Below are positions 32,520-41,101 of a stretch of 64,000 nucleotides of DNA, in pieces. The DNA comes from Microbispora corallina (GTDB lineage Bacteria > Actinomycetota > Actinomycetes > Streptosporangiales > Streptosporangiaceae). Every line of letters begins with the position of its first letter. The stretch's first letter is position 1. The stretch is taken from the NCBI RefSeq assembly GCF_016863035.1, contig NZ_BOOC01000002.1, forward strand, positions 1 through 64,000. The letters run 5' to 3'. The position numbers were made by a program, and so were the translations under genes. The notes beneath the pieces are model-generated. The model worked only from the letters and a program-made list of their open reading frames with translations, was not told where the DNA came from and ran no database searches.

Positions 32520-34355
32520 TCATCGGCGTAACCGGTCCGGGGAGCCTCCGCGCCTGCCTCGCCTGGCCTGCCCGCTCCGGCTGCCGCGGTGCCGGGCCCG
32601 CCTTCCCAAGTAGAGGAGGGTCCAGGTGCCGTCGTCGTTGCGGCGGGGAAGATAGCGCTCTGGATGCACCGCTTTGTCGCGGTTGTGCCAGCCACATGCG
32701 GGCGCGAGATGGTCGAGGTCGGTCGTTCCGCCGTCGGCCCAGCCCGTGACGTGGTCGACCTCCGCCATGTCGGCCGGGATGGGGCAGCCCTCGACGTAGC
32801 AGGTGGCGTATCGGGTCACGATCGCCTGCCGCTGCGCGGGAGTGGCCAGCCGGACCGCACGGCCCATGTCGAGGATCTGGCCCTTGGCGTTCACGACCAT
32901 CCGGACGAGCTTCGAGGTGCGGGCGAGCCGGTGGACGTCGCTGACGGGCAGCAGGTGCCCCGTGGCCACCAGCAGCCCGGGCGCGAGACGGTCGGGAGCG
33001 TGGCCGCAGGTCCGGCAGGCGTCGGGACGTTCGCCGGCCCCGGGACGCTCATGGGCACCCGTCCCCGTCACCTGGCCGCCAGAGGCTCCCGCACGAGCAT
33101 GGCCGGGTTCGTGCTCGGCCTGCTCCTGAACAGGCTCGCGGGCTGCGGCCTGATCCTGATCGGAGCCACTGAGGGCGTCGTCGGGAAGCGATTCGGCGCG
33201 AACGAGCACGAGCAACTCGGTGGAGACCTTCTTGGTCAGCAGGGCGGAGAACGCGTCGGCCTGGCGCACCCGCAGTGGCCGGTCGTCGTGCTTGTCCCTC
33301 GGTCGCGCGTACGCGGTCAGGAACTCGCGCAGGCGGGCGCCGGCCTCACGCGGCAGGCGGAACTCACCTTCCACACCACCGGTAGGCGACGGGCGCACGA
33401 GAAGGAACCGCGCGGCGTAGTCGTCCTCGGCCTCGCCGTCCAGGCTGCCGGGATCGAGCAGTTCGCGCAGGTAACGCCCGACCTTGCACACCTCGGCGGG
33501 GGACGCGGTCTGGGCGAGCTCAAGGAGGATCGGCTCGGCGAGAGCCGCCTGAGCCTCGGTCAACCGGGCGGTGACCTGCGTGATCGCGTCGACGGCCCCT
33601 TCGGCCAGGGCACCGGACGCGAACCGGTCCCGCACGACCGGCAGCCGGGACAGCTCGGTGGAGATCCGGAGCAGGCGGGTCGCGCCCGCGCCGGTCATGC
33701 CGGTCGCCGTGCGCAACCACGTCCCGGTCGACGCGTGCCCGTTCGCCTTGGCCTCGCCCGTCGCGTGGACCCGGTCCACCCGCGCGGTGATCGCCGAGAT
33801 CACCAGATCACGGACAGTGGTCAGTTCTTCCGCTTCTTCCAGGCATGTCACGGCACTGTCGGGCGGATCCGCGGCTGCCAGCCGGGAGGCGGTCTCCCGC
33901 AACCGCGACACCCATTCACCGGTGGCGGTCGTTCCGGCCTCCGGCGCGGGGCCGGCGGCGGTGTCCGGAGCAGAGCCCGCGGACCCTGCGGCATCCGCAC
34001 GGCCGTCCGCCTCCTCCGTGCCCACGCCGGACGCATACCCAGCGGCATCCGCACGACCGTCCGCCTCCTCCGTGCCCATGCCGGACGCGTACCGGGCGCC
34101 CCCTTCGGCGCTTTCTCCTCGGGGGAAGGCGAACGTCTCCTGCCGCCGGCCACGGTCCCGTCGCCTGCGTCCGCCAGGCCCGGACCCCCTGCGGCCGGGA
34201 CGCCGGAGCGCCTGAGGATCGAGGATCGTGCCCGAGAGCGGTGAGGGCACGTCGAAGGCGTGAGCGTCGTCGAAAGCGCCGAACGACTCCTCGGCCGGGA
34301 ACGCGGACACCTGCGACACCTCCTCACCCACCACGAACTCACCCACCTCGAACAA
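32520..34355 (-). CDS. DUF222 protein with C-terminal HNH endonuclease domain
   Basis: This is a large actinobacterial DUF222/HNH protein (13E12-like). The N-terminal 150 residues are low-complexity and include a tandem 18-residue repeat. DUF222 follows (LEEAEELTTVRDLVISA, EVCKVGRYLRELLDPG). The C-terminal HNH motif contains CYVEGCPIP, EVDHVTGWADGGTTDLDHL, and CGWHN, where the His/Asn pair and cysteines would bind metal. These proteins are abundant and of unknown role, often compared with mobile nucleases. The frame is open to 34607, but the start is uncertain; I place it at the TTG at 34355, ahead of the recognisable region. It could also be farther upstream. Confidence 0.75.
   Translation of the reverse strand: MFEVGEFVVGEEVSQVSAFPAEESFGAFDDAHAFDVPSPLSGTILDPQALRRPGRRGSGPGGRRRRDRGRRQETFAFPRGESAEGGARYASGMGTEEADGRADAAGYASGVGTEEADGRADAAGSAGSAPDTAAGPAPEAGTTATGEWVSRLRETASRLAAADPPDSAVTCLEEAEELTTVRDLVISAITARVDRVHATGEAKANGHASTGTWLRTATGMTGAGATRLLRISTELSRLPVVRDRFASGALAEGAVDAITQVTARLTEAQAALAEPILLELAQTASPAEVCKVGRYLRELLDPGSLDGEAEDDYAARFLLVRPSPTGGVEGEFRLPREAGARLREFLTAYARPRDKHDDRPLRVRQADAFSALLTKKVSTELLVLVRAESLPDDALSGSDQDQAAAREPVQEQAEHEPGHARAGASGGQVTGTGAHERPGAGERPDACRTCGHAPDRLAPGLLVATGHLLPVSDVHRLARTSKLVRMVVNAKGQILDMGRAVRLATPAQRQAIVTRYATCYVEGCPIPADMAEVDHVTGWADGGTTDLDHLAPACGWHNRDKAVHPERYLPRRNDDGTWTLLYLGRRARHRGSRSGQARRGRRGGSPDRLRR
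33991..34098. repeat. Tandem 54-bp direct repeat inside the DUF222/HNH gene
   Basis: Two copies of a 54-bp unit (33991-34044 and 34045-34098) differ at only a few bases and encode two Glu/Ala/Gly-rich 18-residue units. This is a recent in-frame duplication in a flexible N-terminal region. Confidence 0.8.
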
Positions 34356-34627
34356 CTGTTCCCACCCTATACTCCCCCTCCGACACTTCCCGGCTCGCGT
34401 GAGCGGGACCTGTGACGACAGGCGCCGTAAAAGCAATTGCTCCGCCACGGACATGACGACTAGAACTGCTGGAACTGCGACAGATCGGCGGCCGAGAACG
34501 GTTGCCATCGGGACACGAGAGGAGGGACGAGCCATGTACCCCATGACCGACGTGCCGGCTCCCTCCCGGGGAGAGCACCAGTAGCCGTCCCCGGAACGAG
34601 CCGGCACACCTGCACAAGGGAAGTGCC

Positions 34628-35650
34628 GTGACTCAGAACGACCTGATCATGCGTCCCATCACGGGACCTGAGGAAATCGACCTCTTCTGCCGACTGCCGT
34701 ACGTGCTGAACGACGAGCTGGCCGACGACCTCGCCTCCGGCCGGCGGCGGCCGGAGTGGATGTGGATGGCGCTCAGCGGCGACCGCGTCGTGGCGCGGGT
34801 GGCCTGGTGGGGGCCGCGCGAAGGCGCCGCGCCGCAGATCCTCGACATCCTCGACCTCGACGACCGGCCCGGCCGACCACAACATCCGGACGAACCAGGC
34901 AACCCGGACCAACGTAATCAGCCCGATCAACCCCACCGACCAGACCGGCCCGGCGCATCAGACCGGCTCGACATCGGGGTCCGGCTGCTCCGGACGGCGA
35001 TGGCCGCGGTCCTGCCGCCGGGAGCCGCTCCCCCCGAGTACAGCCGCTTCATCTCGCCGGACTGGCGGGAGGACGAGGCGGCCAGACGGGAGGTGAGCGA
35101 CCGCATGACCGTCCTCGAACACGCCGGCGCCCGGCTGCTCGTCGAACGACGACGGCTCGAATGGCGGGCGGGGACGCCGATTCCCCCGCCCAGCGGCCGG
35201 CTGACGTTCCGGCCGGTGCGCGACCGTACGGAACTCGTCGACCTGATGACCCTCGTGCTGGAGGACACGCTCGACGCCCACAGCCGCGCGGAGCTGGCCC
35301 GGCTGCCGGCGGCCGCGGTGGCGGCCGACCACTACGACGGCGAGCTGGGCCGGTACGCCCGGCGCGACTGGTGGCGGATCGGAATCGCGGCCGGCGGCGA
35401 GCCCGTGGGCTTCGTCGTCCCGGCGCGGAACGACTACAACCCGATCATCGCCTACATCGGCGTCCTCCCGGCGTACCGCGGGCGGGGCCACGTCGACGAC
35501 CTCCTCGCCGAGGGGACGAGGATCCTCGCGGACCAGGGCGCGACGCGGATCAGAGCGGCCACGGACGTCGCCAACGTCCCGATGGCCCGCGCCTTCGAAC
35601 GGGCCGGCTACGTCACCTTCCAGCGGCAGATCGACATGACCTGGAGCTGA
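34628..35650 (+). CDS. GNAT-family N-acetyltransferase
   Basis: The 340-residue protein has a clear C-terminal GNAT domain. Acetyl-CoA loop IGVLPAYRGRGHVDDLL is near 275-293, and ATDVANVPMARAFERAGYV is the terminal helix-strand. The N-terminal half looks like a degenerate second GNAT fold, split by a Pro/Asp/Arg-rich insert (about 78-110). The acceptor is unknown. GTG 34628 follows AAGGGAAG. A terminator hairpin follows the gene, which stands alone between the HNH and cbiZ genes. Confidence 0.8.
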   Translation: MTQNDLIMRPITGPEEIDLFCRLPYVLNDELADDLASGRRRPEWMWMALSGDRVVARVAWWGPREGAAPQILDILDLDDRPGRPQHPDEPGNPDQRNQPDQPHRPDRPGASDRLDIGVRLLRTAMAAVLPPGAAPPEYSRFISPDWREDEAARREVSDRMTVLEHAGARLLVERRRLEWRAGTPIPPPSGRLTFRPVRDRTELVDLMTLVLEDTLDAHSRAELARLPAAAVAADHYDGELGRYARRDWWRIGIAAGGEPVGFVVPARNDYNPIIAYIGVLPAYRGRGHVDDLLAEGTRILADQGATRIRAATDVANVPMARAFERAGYVTFQRQIDMTWS

Positions 35651-35660
35651 CGCACCTGGT

Positions 35661-35688
35661 GGGAGGGCCCGTACCGTCAGGCCCTCCC
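35661..35688. terminator. Hairpin terminator between GNAT and cbiZ
   Basis: GGGAGGGCC and GGCCCTCCC form a perfect 9-bp stem with a 10-base loop, between two converging genes. Confidence 0.65.
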
Positions 35689-35713
35689 GCACCCGGCGAA
35701 GCCGGAGACCCGG

Positions 35714-36424
35714 CTAACCGGAGGCCCGGCGTCGCCAGTCGAGGGCGCCGTCGAGGACCGCGCGGTGCACGGCCCGCGCGATCCTGGCGCCCCACTCGGA
35801 CCGCGGCCCGCCGAACAGCTCCTCCGGCCCCTCGTCCCGTACGGCGACGCAGACGGCGTCCGAGGCCGTGCCGGTCCCGGGGACGCCCGCCTCCACCAGC
35901 GCCTGGGTCTTCGCCTCGGTCACGGTCATGACCGCGTTGACCAGGGCCGCGTCGCAGAACGCCACCGGGACGGCGACGACGATGTTGACCGTCCCCGGCC
36001 GGACGGCACCGTTTCCCGGAACCGGCACCCCCGGCCCGGCGCCGCCGGAGCCGAAGAGATCACCGGGGTCCGGGACGCCTTCGGGAGACGCGGCCTACGT
36101 GGGCACCCCCAGGCCGACGGTCGCCACGGCCTCCGCTCCCCCGTCCGCCGCGGCGACGTACCGCGCGACGGGTGCGGCGGTCAGCATGCCCATGCCCCGT
36201 CCCTCCGGCGGTCCGATGGACGTCAGGTGATCGACCGGATCCATGCGCGCGTACCCCGCCGGGACCTGCGCGTTCACCACCCACTCGCGGGGTCCGATCC
36301 CGCCGCCCAGCATCGCCGAGGAGATCATCCGCCACCCGGGGCCGAAGCGCCACAGGAGCGTGCCGAGGCGGATCCCGTCCTCGTACCGGTGGCTCAGCGA
36401 TGCACGTGCAGCCGGCGTCGTCAC
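35714..36424 (-). pseudogene. cbiZ: cbiZ, adenosylcobinamide amidohydrolase, interrupted by in-frame TAG
   Basis: CbiZ removes the nucleotide-loop side from imported adenosylpseudo-corrinoids so that they can be rebuilt as B12. The frame starts at GTG 36424, overlapping the btuD-like stop (GTGA). It encodes recognisable N-terminal blocks (MISSAMLGGGIGPREWVVNA and DPVDHLTSIGPPEGRGMGM) up to VGLGVPT. It then meets TAG at 36095-36097 and continues in the same frame through PGTVNIVVAVPVAF and AKTQALVEAGVPGTGTASDA to 35714. Family members usually have Trp after the HPT-type motif, so TGG to TAG is the likely change. The 3' half is intact, so the damage is recent, a sequencing error, or the stop is read through. 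Confidence 0.75.
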
Positions 36425-37245
36425 GCCCGCGCACCCCCAAGCCGTACGAGATGGACGAGCGGACGCCCGTCCGGAGCCGGCCCGACCCGGACCCGGGCCC
36501 CGAAATGCCGCGCGAGCAGGGGCTCGGTCAGCACCTGGTCCGGCGTCCCGGCGGCGACGGCGCGGCCGCCGGCGAGCAGCACCAGCGTGTCGGCGTACTG
36601 CCCGGCGAGGGTGAGGTCGTGCAGCGTGGTCACCACGGTGAGCCGGTCGGCGACCCGGAGCTGGTCGACCAGGTCCATCACCTGCTGCTGGTGGCCCAGG
36701 TCGAGGGCCGTGGTGGGCTCGTCGAGCAGCAGCACCGGCGCCTGCTGTGCCAGCGCGCGGGCGAGCACGACGCGCTGGCGCTCGCCGCCGGACAGGTGGC
36801 CGAGCGGCCGCGAGGCGAAGGCGTCCAGGTCGAGCCGCTCCAGCACCGACCCGGTCACCTCCCGGTCCCGCGCGCTCTCCCTCCCCAAATAGGCGATGTA
36901 CGGCGTACGGCCCAGCAGGGCGTACTCGTAGACGGTCATGTCGGGCGGCAGCGCCGGGCTCTGCGGGGCGTACGCGACGAGCCGGGCGCGGTCGCGGGGG
37001 CGCAGGGCGCGCACGGGCACGCCGTTCACGAACACGGCGCCCTCGGCGGGGATCAGCCCGGCGACGGCTCTGAGCAGGGTGGACTTGCCCGCGCCGTTCG
37101 GCCCGATGACGGCCAGCCACGCGCCGCGGCCGGCCGAGAGCGAGACGTCCGCGAGCACGGGCCGCTCTCCGAGCGTCACCCCCACGCCCCGCGCGCGGAC
37201 TCCAGCGGCGTCCGCGCCGCCGTCCTCGGCATGCGGCCCGCTCAC
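36421..37245 (-). CDS. btuD: Corrinoid/siderophore-type ABC transporter ATPase
   Basis: The 274-residue protein is the nucleotide-binding subunit of a FecCD-type importer. It has Walker A GPNGAGKST, a Q-loop (YAPQSPALP), signature LSGGERQRV, Walker B VLLLDEPTTALD and H-loop VTTLHD. With the riboswitch upstream of the operon and cbiZ downstream, B12/corrinoid uptake is the best assignment. GTG 37245 overlaps the permease stop (GTGA), and its own stop overlaps the cbiZ start, so the order is coupled all along. The frame extending to 37701 is the permease's shadow. Confidence 0.9.
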   Translation of the reverse strand: MSGPHAEDGGADAAGVRARGVGVTLGERPVLADVSLSAGRGAWLAVIGPNGAGKSTLLRAVAGLIPAEGAVFVNGVPVRALRPRDRARLVAYAPQSPALPPDMTVYEYALLGRTPYIAYLGRESARDREVTGSVLERLDLDAFASRPLGHLSGGERQRVVLARALAQQAPVLLLDEPTTALDLGHQQQVMDLVDQLRVADRLTVVTTLHDLTLAGQYADTLVLLAGGRAVAAGTPDQVLTEPLLARHFGARVRVGPAPDGRPLVHLVRLGGARA

Positions 37246-38471
37246 GCGTCCACCCGCCTCGACATGCGCAGGACAGTGACGAAGAACGGCGCGCCGACGA
37301 ACGCCGTGACCACGCCGATGGGCAGTTCGGCCGGGGCGAGCACGGTGCGGGCGACCGTGTCGGCCAGCACCAGGAAGGCCGCGCCGCCGAGGAACGACAG
37401 CGGCAGCACGATCCGGTACGACCAGCCGGCGAGCCGCCGCACCACGTGCGGGACCACGATCCCCACGAACGCGATCAGCCCGCTGACGGCGACCGCCGCC
37501 GCCGTGGCGAGCGACGCGGCCAGCAGCACGACGAAGCGCACCCGGGTGGCGTGGACGCCGAGCCCCGTCGCCTCCTCGTCGCCCACCGACAGCACGTCGA
37601 GCAGCCGCCCGTGCAGGAGCATCACGACCGTGGAGACGGCCGCGTACGGCGCGACCATGGCGAGTTGCTCCCACCCGCCGCCGACGTCGCCGAGGATCCA
37701 CGAGTAGATCCGCTGCAGCTCGTCCACCTTGAGCTGCTGCACGAACGTCTGGATCGCGGTGAGGAACGAGGTCACCGCCACGCCGGCGAGCACGAGCGTG
37801 GACGTGCCTCCGCCGCGCCCCGCCGCGCTGCCCAGCGCGTACGCGAGGAACACCCCGCCGACGGCGCCCGCGAAGGCGGCCACGGGGACGGCCGCCACCC
37901 CGGCGTCACCGCCGAGGAAGACCACGACGAGCGTGACCGTGAGCCCGGCTCCCGCGGCGGCCCCCAGCAGGTACGGATCGGCGAGCGGGTTGCGGAACAC
38001 GCCCTGATAGCCGGCGCCCGCCATCGCCAGCAGGCCTCCGACCAGGGCGGCGAGCAGCACGCGGGGCACCCGCAGCTGGAAGAGCAGGCCCTCCTGGCTC
38101 GAGGTCAGCCCCGAGTGCGCCGACACCAGCGGCAGCCGGTCGAGCAGCGCGAGGGCGACGCCGCGCGCCGGAAGGCCGGCGGCCCCGGCGAGCACCCCCA
38201 CGACCATGGCGGCGAGCAGGACCGCCGACGCCACGCCGTACGCCCGCCCGCGCCGCGCCCGCCCCACGCCGCCGCCGATACCACCGGCACCACCGGCAGC
38301 ACCGGCACCGTCGGCGTTCCCGCCCACGCCGGGACCCGGGCCGCCGGCGGGATCACCATGGACGGCGCCCCCGGCGGACGCCGGCCCCTGCCGCGGCCGC
38401 TCGACGACGACGCCGTCCTCGCCGGTGGCGACTCCGGCCGCGGGGTCGCCGGCGGGATCACCGGGGATCAC
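37242..38471 (-). CDS. btuC: FecCD-type ABC transporter permease, corrinoid import
   Basis: The 409-residue permease has an unusual Gly/Ala/Pro-rich cytosolic N-terminus of about 75 residues. The FecCD core of about ten membrane helices follows (RVPRVLLAALVGGLLAMAGA near 133-152 and IAFVGIVVPHVVRRLAG near 340-356). The last is the coupling region that contacts the ATPase. GTG 38471 lies eight bases after the binding-protein stop and has GAGG five bases before it. It probably dimerises with BtuD for vitamin B12/cobinamide uptake. Confidence 0.9.
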   Translation of the reverse strand: MIPGDPAGDPAAGVATGEDGVVVERPRQGPASAGGAVHGDPAGGPGPGVGGNADGAGAAGGAGGIGGGVGRARRGRAYGVASAVLLAAMVVGVLAGAAGLPARGVALALLDRLPLVSAHSGLTSSQEGLLFQLRVPRVLLAALVGGLLAMAGAGYQGVFRNPLADPYLLGAAAGAGLTVTLVVVFLGGDAGVAAVPVAAFAGAVGGVFLAYALGSAAGRGGGTSTLVLAGVAVTSFLTAIQTFVQQLKVDELQRIYSWILGDVGGGWEQLAMVAPYAAVSTVVMLLHGRLLDVLSVGDEEATGLGVHATRVRFVVLLAASLATAAAVAVSGLIAFVGIVVPHVVRRLAGWSYRIVLPLSFLGGAAFLVLADTVARTVLAPAELPIGVVTAFVGAPFFVTVLRMSRRVDA

Positions 38472-38478
38472 GGTCGCC

Positions 38479-39450
38479 TCAGCCCGCGGCCTTCTGGACG
38501 GCCTGGCTCACGGCCTCGGCCAGGTCCACGATCCTGGGCCCCCACCGGGAGGCCACGTCGTCGTCGAGCGTCACGACGTGCCCCGTCTTGATGGCCGACA
38601 GCCCCGACCAGCCGGGACGCTTCGCGAGGGCGGCGGCGTTCTGGCCGCAGCACTTCGTGTCGGCCAGGAAGATCAGGTCCGGATCGGCCATGACGACGTA
38701 CTCCGCCGACAGCTTCGGATAGCCCCCGGCCGCGTCCGGGGCCTGGTCGGCGATGTTCTTCAGCCCGAACAGGCCGTAGATCTGCCCGATGAACGTGCTC
38801 GACGTGGCGGCATAGGGCGTCGTGTCCAGTTCGTGGTAGTACGTCAGGGCCTTGCCCTTGGGCGCGGCGGCCACCAGGCGGTCGATGTCCTGCTTCACGC
38901 CGTCGGCGACCTGATCGGCCTTGGCGGCGTTGCCGGTGGCCGCCCCCAGGTCCCTGATCTGGTCGTAGGTGTCGTCGAGCTTGGTCGCCGCGGGCTCCAG
39001 GAGCACGGGGACGCCGACCTTGCGGAGCCCCGCCACCACACCCTCCAGGTCGTTGGCGAGCACGACGAGGTCGGGCTTGGCGGCGACGATGGCCTCCAGG
39101 TTGGGCTTGAAGCCGGACAGCGAGGTCTTCGGCGCCTCGGGCGGATAGTCCGACTGGTCGTCGACGGCCGCGACCTGGCCGCCCGCCCCGACGGCGTACA
39201 GGATCTCGGTGGCGGTCGGGGACAGCGACACGATGTGCTCGGGCCGCCGGTCGAGGGTCACCGCGCCGTTGCCGGCCTGGACGGTGACCGGGAACGCCGC
39301 CGAAGCCGAGCCGGCGGTCGACGCGGCGGGAGCCGCGGCAGATGCGGCGCTGGACGCGGCGGGTGCGGCTGCGTCTCCGGACTGGCCGCATCCGGCCAGC
39401 CCGAGCACGCCCAGCACCACGCCCGCGACGGCCGTGCGTACGGGCCTCAC
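38479..39450 (-). CDS. btuF: Cobalamin/corrinoid ABC transporter substrate-binding lipoprotein
   Basis: The 323-residue lipoprotein has a lipobox (LGLAGC, lipidated C21), an Ala/Ser-rich flexible stretch (22-52), then a BtuF-like periplasmic-binding fold of the long-helix type (RRPEHIVSLSPTATEILYAVG, KPDLVVLANDLEGVV). Two adjacent Cys (TKCCGQ, near 255) are characteristic of this subgroup. It would sit on the outer face of the membrane and deliver corrinoid to the permease. It is the first gene of the operon and has a cobalamin riboswitch in its leader. Confidence 0.9.
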   Translation of the reverse strand: MRPVRTAVAGVVLGVLGLAGCGQSGDAAAPAASSAASAAAPAASTAGSASAAFPVTVQAGNGAVTLDRRPEHIVSLSPTATEILYAVGAGGQVAAVDDQSDYPPEAPKTSLSGFKPNLEAIVAAKPDLVVLANDLEGVVAGLRKVGVPVLLEPAATKLDDTYDQIRDLGAATGNAAKADQVADGVKQDIDRLVAAAPKGKALTYYHELDTTPYAATSSTFIGQIYGLFGLKNIADQAPDAAGGYPKLSAEYVVMADPDLIFLADTKCCGQNAAALAKRPGWSGLSAIKTGHVVTLDDDVASRWGPRIVDLAEAVSQAVQKAAG

Positions 39451-39527
39451 GAGTGTTCCTCCTGGGGAGCGGGGAAAATCGGCGGACCCGCGGATTGCGA
39501 CGGATCACCCTTTTCCTCGAGGGTCAC

Positions 39528-39645
39528 GACGTCGGCGCGCAGTGCAGGCGACCTGGCTCGCCCCCAGGGTGGAGGGCCCGGGGATCCACAGTTGCGGGAC
39601 AGCGCCGGGTTCACACCGGACTTCGCTGCACGACGCGCGTCGGAC
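39528..39645 (-). ncRNA. Cobalamin (B12) riboswitch in the btuF leader
   Basis: Read on the minus strand, the conserved parts occur in the right order. CCGGTGTGAACCCGG (39605-39619) is followed by GCTGTCCCGCAACTGTG (39587-39603) and the B12 box GAGCCAGGTCGCCTGC (39544-39559). GTGCAG/CTGCAC and neighbouring bases close the P1 helix. It ends about 78 bases before the btuF start. Adenosylcobalamin binding would repress the importer. Confidence 0.9.
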
Positions 39646-39700
39646 AGAACGGTACCAACCTCCTGGGCGGCGTCCGGCCCGGGCCGGATGGTGGTGCCAG

Positions 39701-39719
39701 CCCCACCCCCCGGGTGGGG
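39701..39719. repeat. Strong hairpin upstream of the riboswitch
   Basis: CCCCACCC and GGGTGGGG form an 8-bp stem with a CCC loop in the gap between the B12 operon and the divergent acyltransferase gene. It is upstream of the riboswitch core and may be an extra stem or an operator. Confidence 0.45.
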
Positions 39720-39814
39720 TGTCCCCAAGATCGGGAGTAGTGCCTCCGTCGCTGTGCCGGACTGGTGCCGCGGGACACGCTTGGAGGGTCGTAATCCCAG
39801 CTAAGGCGGCCCCC

Positions 39815-41101
39815 ATGTCCCTCACTGCCCTCCCCCCGGCGCCCGCGCGGACCCCGGCGTCCCCCGCGCCGCGGGACCGTTTCGTCGACCTCCTGCGCGT
39901 GTTCGGCATGGTGCTCGTGGTCGTCCAGCACTGGACGATGCCGGTGCTGGCGCTCGCGGGGGGCCGGCTCACGACCGGGAACGCGCTCGCCGGCGTGCCG
40001 CTGATCACCTGGATCTCGCAGGTCATGCCGCTCGTGTTCTTCGCGGGGGGCGCGGCGAACGCGATGAGCCTCCGCTCGGCCTCCTCCCCCGGGCTCTGGG
40101 CCGCCCGGCGGCTGCGGCGGCTCGCCTGGCCCGTCGTGCCGCTCGCCGCCGTGTGGGTGCCGCTGCCGTACGTGCTGGAGGGCCTGGGCCTGCCGTCCCA
40201 GCCGGTCGAGGTGGCGGCCCGCACGGTCGGCCAGTTGCTGTGGTTCCTCGCGGTCTACCTGGTCGCCGTCGTGTCGACGCCCTGGCTGGTGCGCGCCCGG
40301 GCCTCGCGCGTTTTGCCGCTCCTGGCGGCCGGGGCGGTGCTGACCGATGTGGTCCGGTTCTCCGGGGTCGAGGCGGCCGGCTACCTCAACGTGGTGTTCG
40401 TCTGGCTCGCCGTCCACCAGGTCGGGTTCCGGTACGCCGAGGGACGCCTCGCCTGGTTGTCGGGGGCGCGGGCGGCCGGGCTCGCCGTCGCCGGGTTCGG
40501 GATGGTAGCCGCCCTCGTCGTCGCCGGGCCGTACCCGGCCAGCATGATCGGGATGCCGGGCATGGTCTCGAACATGGCACCGCCGAGCGCCTGCCTGCTG
40601 CCGCTGTTCGCCGGCCAGCTCGGGCTCGCGATGCTGCTCCGCCCGGCCCTGGTCTCCCTCGCCCGGCGGCCCCGCGTGGAAGCCGCGCTCGCGGTCCTCG
40701 CGCCCAGGATGATGACGCTGTACCTGTGGCACATGACCGCGCTGGTCACGGTCGCGGGCGTGGCGATGTTCGGATTCGGGCTGGTCACACCGGCGGTCGG
40801 GTCGTTCTCCTGGTGGAGCCGGGTGCCCCTGTGGCTGGCCGCCCTGGTGATCGTCCTGCTGGCGCTCACGGGGCTGTTCGCCCGCTTCGAGGAGCCGCCG
40901 GGGCCGGCCTCCGCCGGCCGGGTGGTGGCGGCCGCGGTCCTGATCGGCGGCGCGCTCACCACGCTCACCGCGACCGGTTTCGCCCCCGGTGTCGCGCCCG
41001 TCGCCGCCGTGCTGGCTCTGGCGGCGGGCCTCCGCCTCACGAGCGGCTCGGGGGCCGTGGGTCACCTGAGCCCGCGCTCGGCCTCCTCCAGGATCTCCTG
41101 A
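39815..41101 (+). CDS. Acyltransferase 3-family membrane protein
   Basis: The 428-residue protein has about ten membrane helices. The N-terminal signature RDRFVDLLRVFGMVLVVVQH holds the His of the acyltransferase 3 family, which O-acylates sugars or glycolipids at the membrane. A second polar signature, LYLWHMTAL, lies near residue 305. The ATG at 39815 is the first credible start; the frame upstream to 39209 overlaps btuF and the riboswitch. Its last 40 bp overlap the convergent Gfo/Idh gene, so its C-terminus (GHLSPRSAS) is probably not conserved. Confidence 0.8.
   Translation: MSLTALPPAPARTPASPAPRDRFVDLLRVFGMVLVVVQHWTMPVLALAGGRLTTGNALAGVPLITWISQVMPLVFFAGGAANAMSLRSASSPGLWAARRLRRLAWPVVPLAAVWVPLPYVLEGLGLPSQPVEVAARTVGQLLWFLAVYLVAVVSTPWLVRARASRVLPLLAAGAVLTDVVRFSGVEAAGYLNVVFVWLAVHQVGFRYAEGRLAWLSGARAAGLAVAGFGMVAALVVAGPYPASMIGMPGMVSNMAPPSACLLPLFAGQLGLAMLLRPALVSLARRPRVEAALAVLAPRMMTLYLWHMTALVTVAGVAMFGFGLVTPAVGSFSWWSRVPLWLAALVIVLLALTGLFARFEEPPGPASAGRVVAAAVLIGGALTTLTATGFAPGVAPVAAVLALAAGLRLTSGSGAVGHLSPRSASSRIS

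Noticed and set aside
32520-34607. DUF222/HNH gene as part of a mobile element or intein
   Set aside because: There are no flanking inverted repeats, target duplications or split host gene; the family is usually chromosomal and solitary.
36425-37120. Upstream extension of the cbiZ frame
   Set aside because: It is an Arg-rich shadow of the ABC ATPase gene; CbiZ similarity begins after the GTG at 36424.
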